From: Bondarzewia mesenterica
Lineage: Eukaryota; Basidiomycota; Agaricomycetes; Russulales; Bondarzewiaceae
Length of the DNA: 19,845 bases
Direction: 5' to 3'
Assembly (NCBI GenBank): GCA_004802705.1
Contig: SGPL01000548.1
Coordinates: forward strand, 1-19,845
Below, one piece after another: positions 19,743 through 19,845 of this stretch. Each line of letters begins with the position of its first letter. Position 1 is the first letter of the stretch. The notes beneath the pieces are model-generated. The model ran no database searches. It was not told the DNA's origin and worked only from the letters and a program-made list of their open reading frames with translations. The translations under genes and the position numbers were made by a program.

Positions 19743-19845
19743 GTGCAGGTCCGAGTNCATTCACTTTTGTTCCCCCCACTCCCTCCCGGCCTNNNTNCAN
19801 GATNTGNNGNTGATCGTNTCAGTNTNGNCATANTCNNGNNNCTNT
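19743..19845. other. N-rich contig end
   Basis: The last 100 bases hold increasing N calls, dense after 19,793. Nothing can be annotated. It marks the end of a contig or a low-quality read end. Confidence 0.8.

Overview
The window looks like a piece of a draft nuclear genome from a filamentous basidiomycete, most likely an agaricomycete. Genes are compact and interrupted by many short introns (about 49-97 bases, GT-AG with two GC-AG exceptions). The recognisable proteins are eukaryotic and fungal. Scattered N bases from about 18,750 onward show that the right edge is low-quality sequence.

Layout. Positions 1-538 hold the 5' part of a minus-strand gene for a Ser/Gly-rich repetitive protein that runs off the left edge; its tail is a 21-base tandem repeat. 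About 4.2 kb (539-4780) shows no gene I can recognise. Positions 4993-6240 (+) encode a HAD-family sugar/glycerol-phosphate phosphatase with a large low-complexity insertion. Positions 6548-10234 (+) encode the nucleotide-excision-repair protein Rad4/XPC in 11 exons, with a one-base homopolymer frameshift in exon 1. Convergent to it, 10359-12498 (-) encodes Trm61, the catalytic subunit of the tRNA m1A58 methyltransferase, in 7 exons. Divergent from that, 13288-14696 (+) encodes a protein with one clear and one probable PAS domain in 6 exons. Positions 14697-16915 are gene-poor, with exon-like fragments and one weak small-gene candidate. Positions 16916-17976 (+) encode methylthioribulose-1-phosphate dehydratase (MtnB/Mde1/APIP) in 7 exons. 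The last 0.9 kb holds a damaged or badly sequenced gene for an HsbA-like secreted protein.

The genes do not form a pathway cluster. They are separate functions: DNA repair, tRNA modification, methionine salvage, phosphate-ester hydrolysis, PAS sensing, and two surface or secreted proteins. I see no mobile element, CRISPR array, tRNA or rRNA that I can defend.

The most striking structure is in the MtnB gene. The best splicing model needs a 3-base exon (GAG, 17506-17508) whose single codon is the glutamate aligned with the catalytic Glu139 of human APIP. Exact skipping would leave the frame intact and remove only that residue. All exon models were built by eye from splice signals, phase and family motifs, without alignment software or RNA data.
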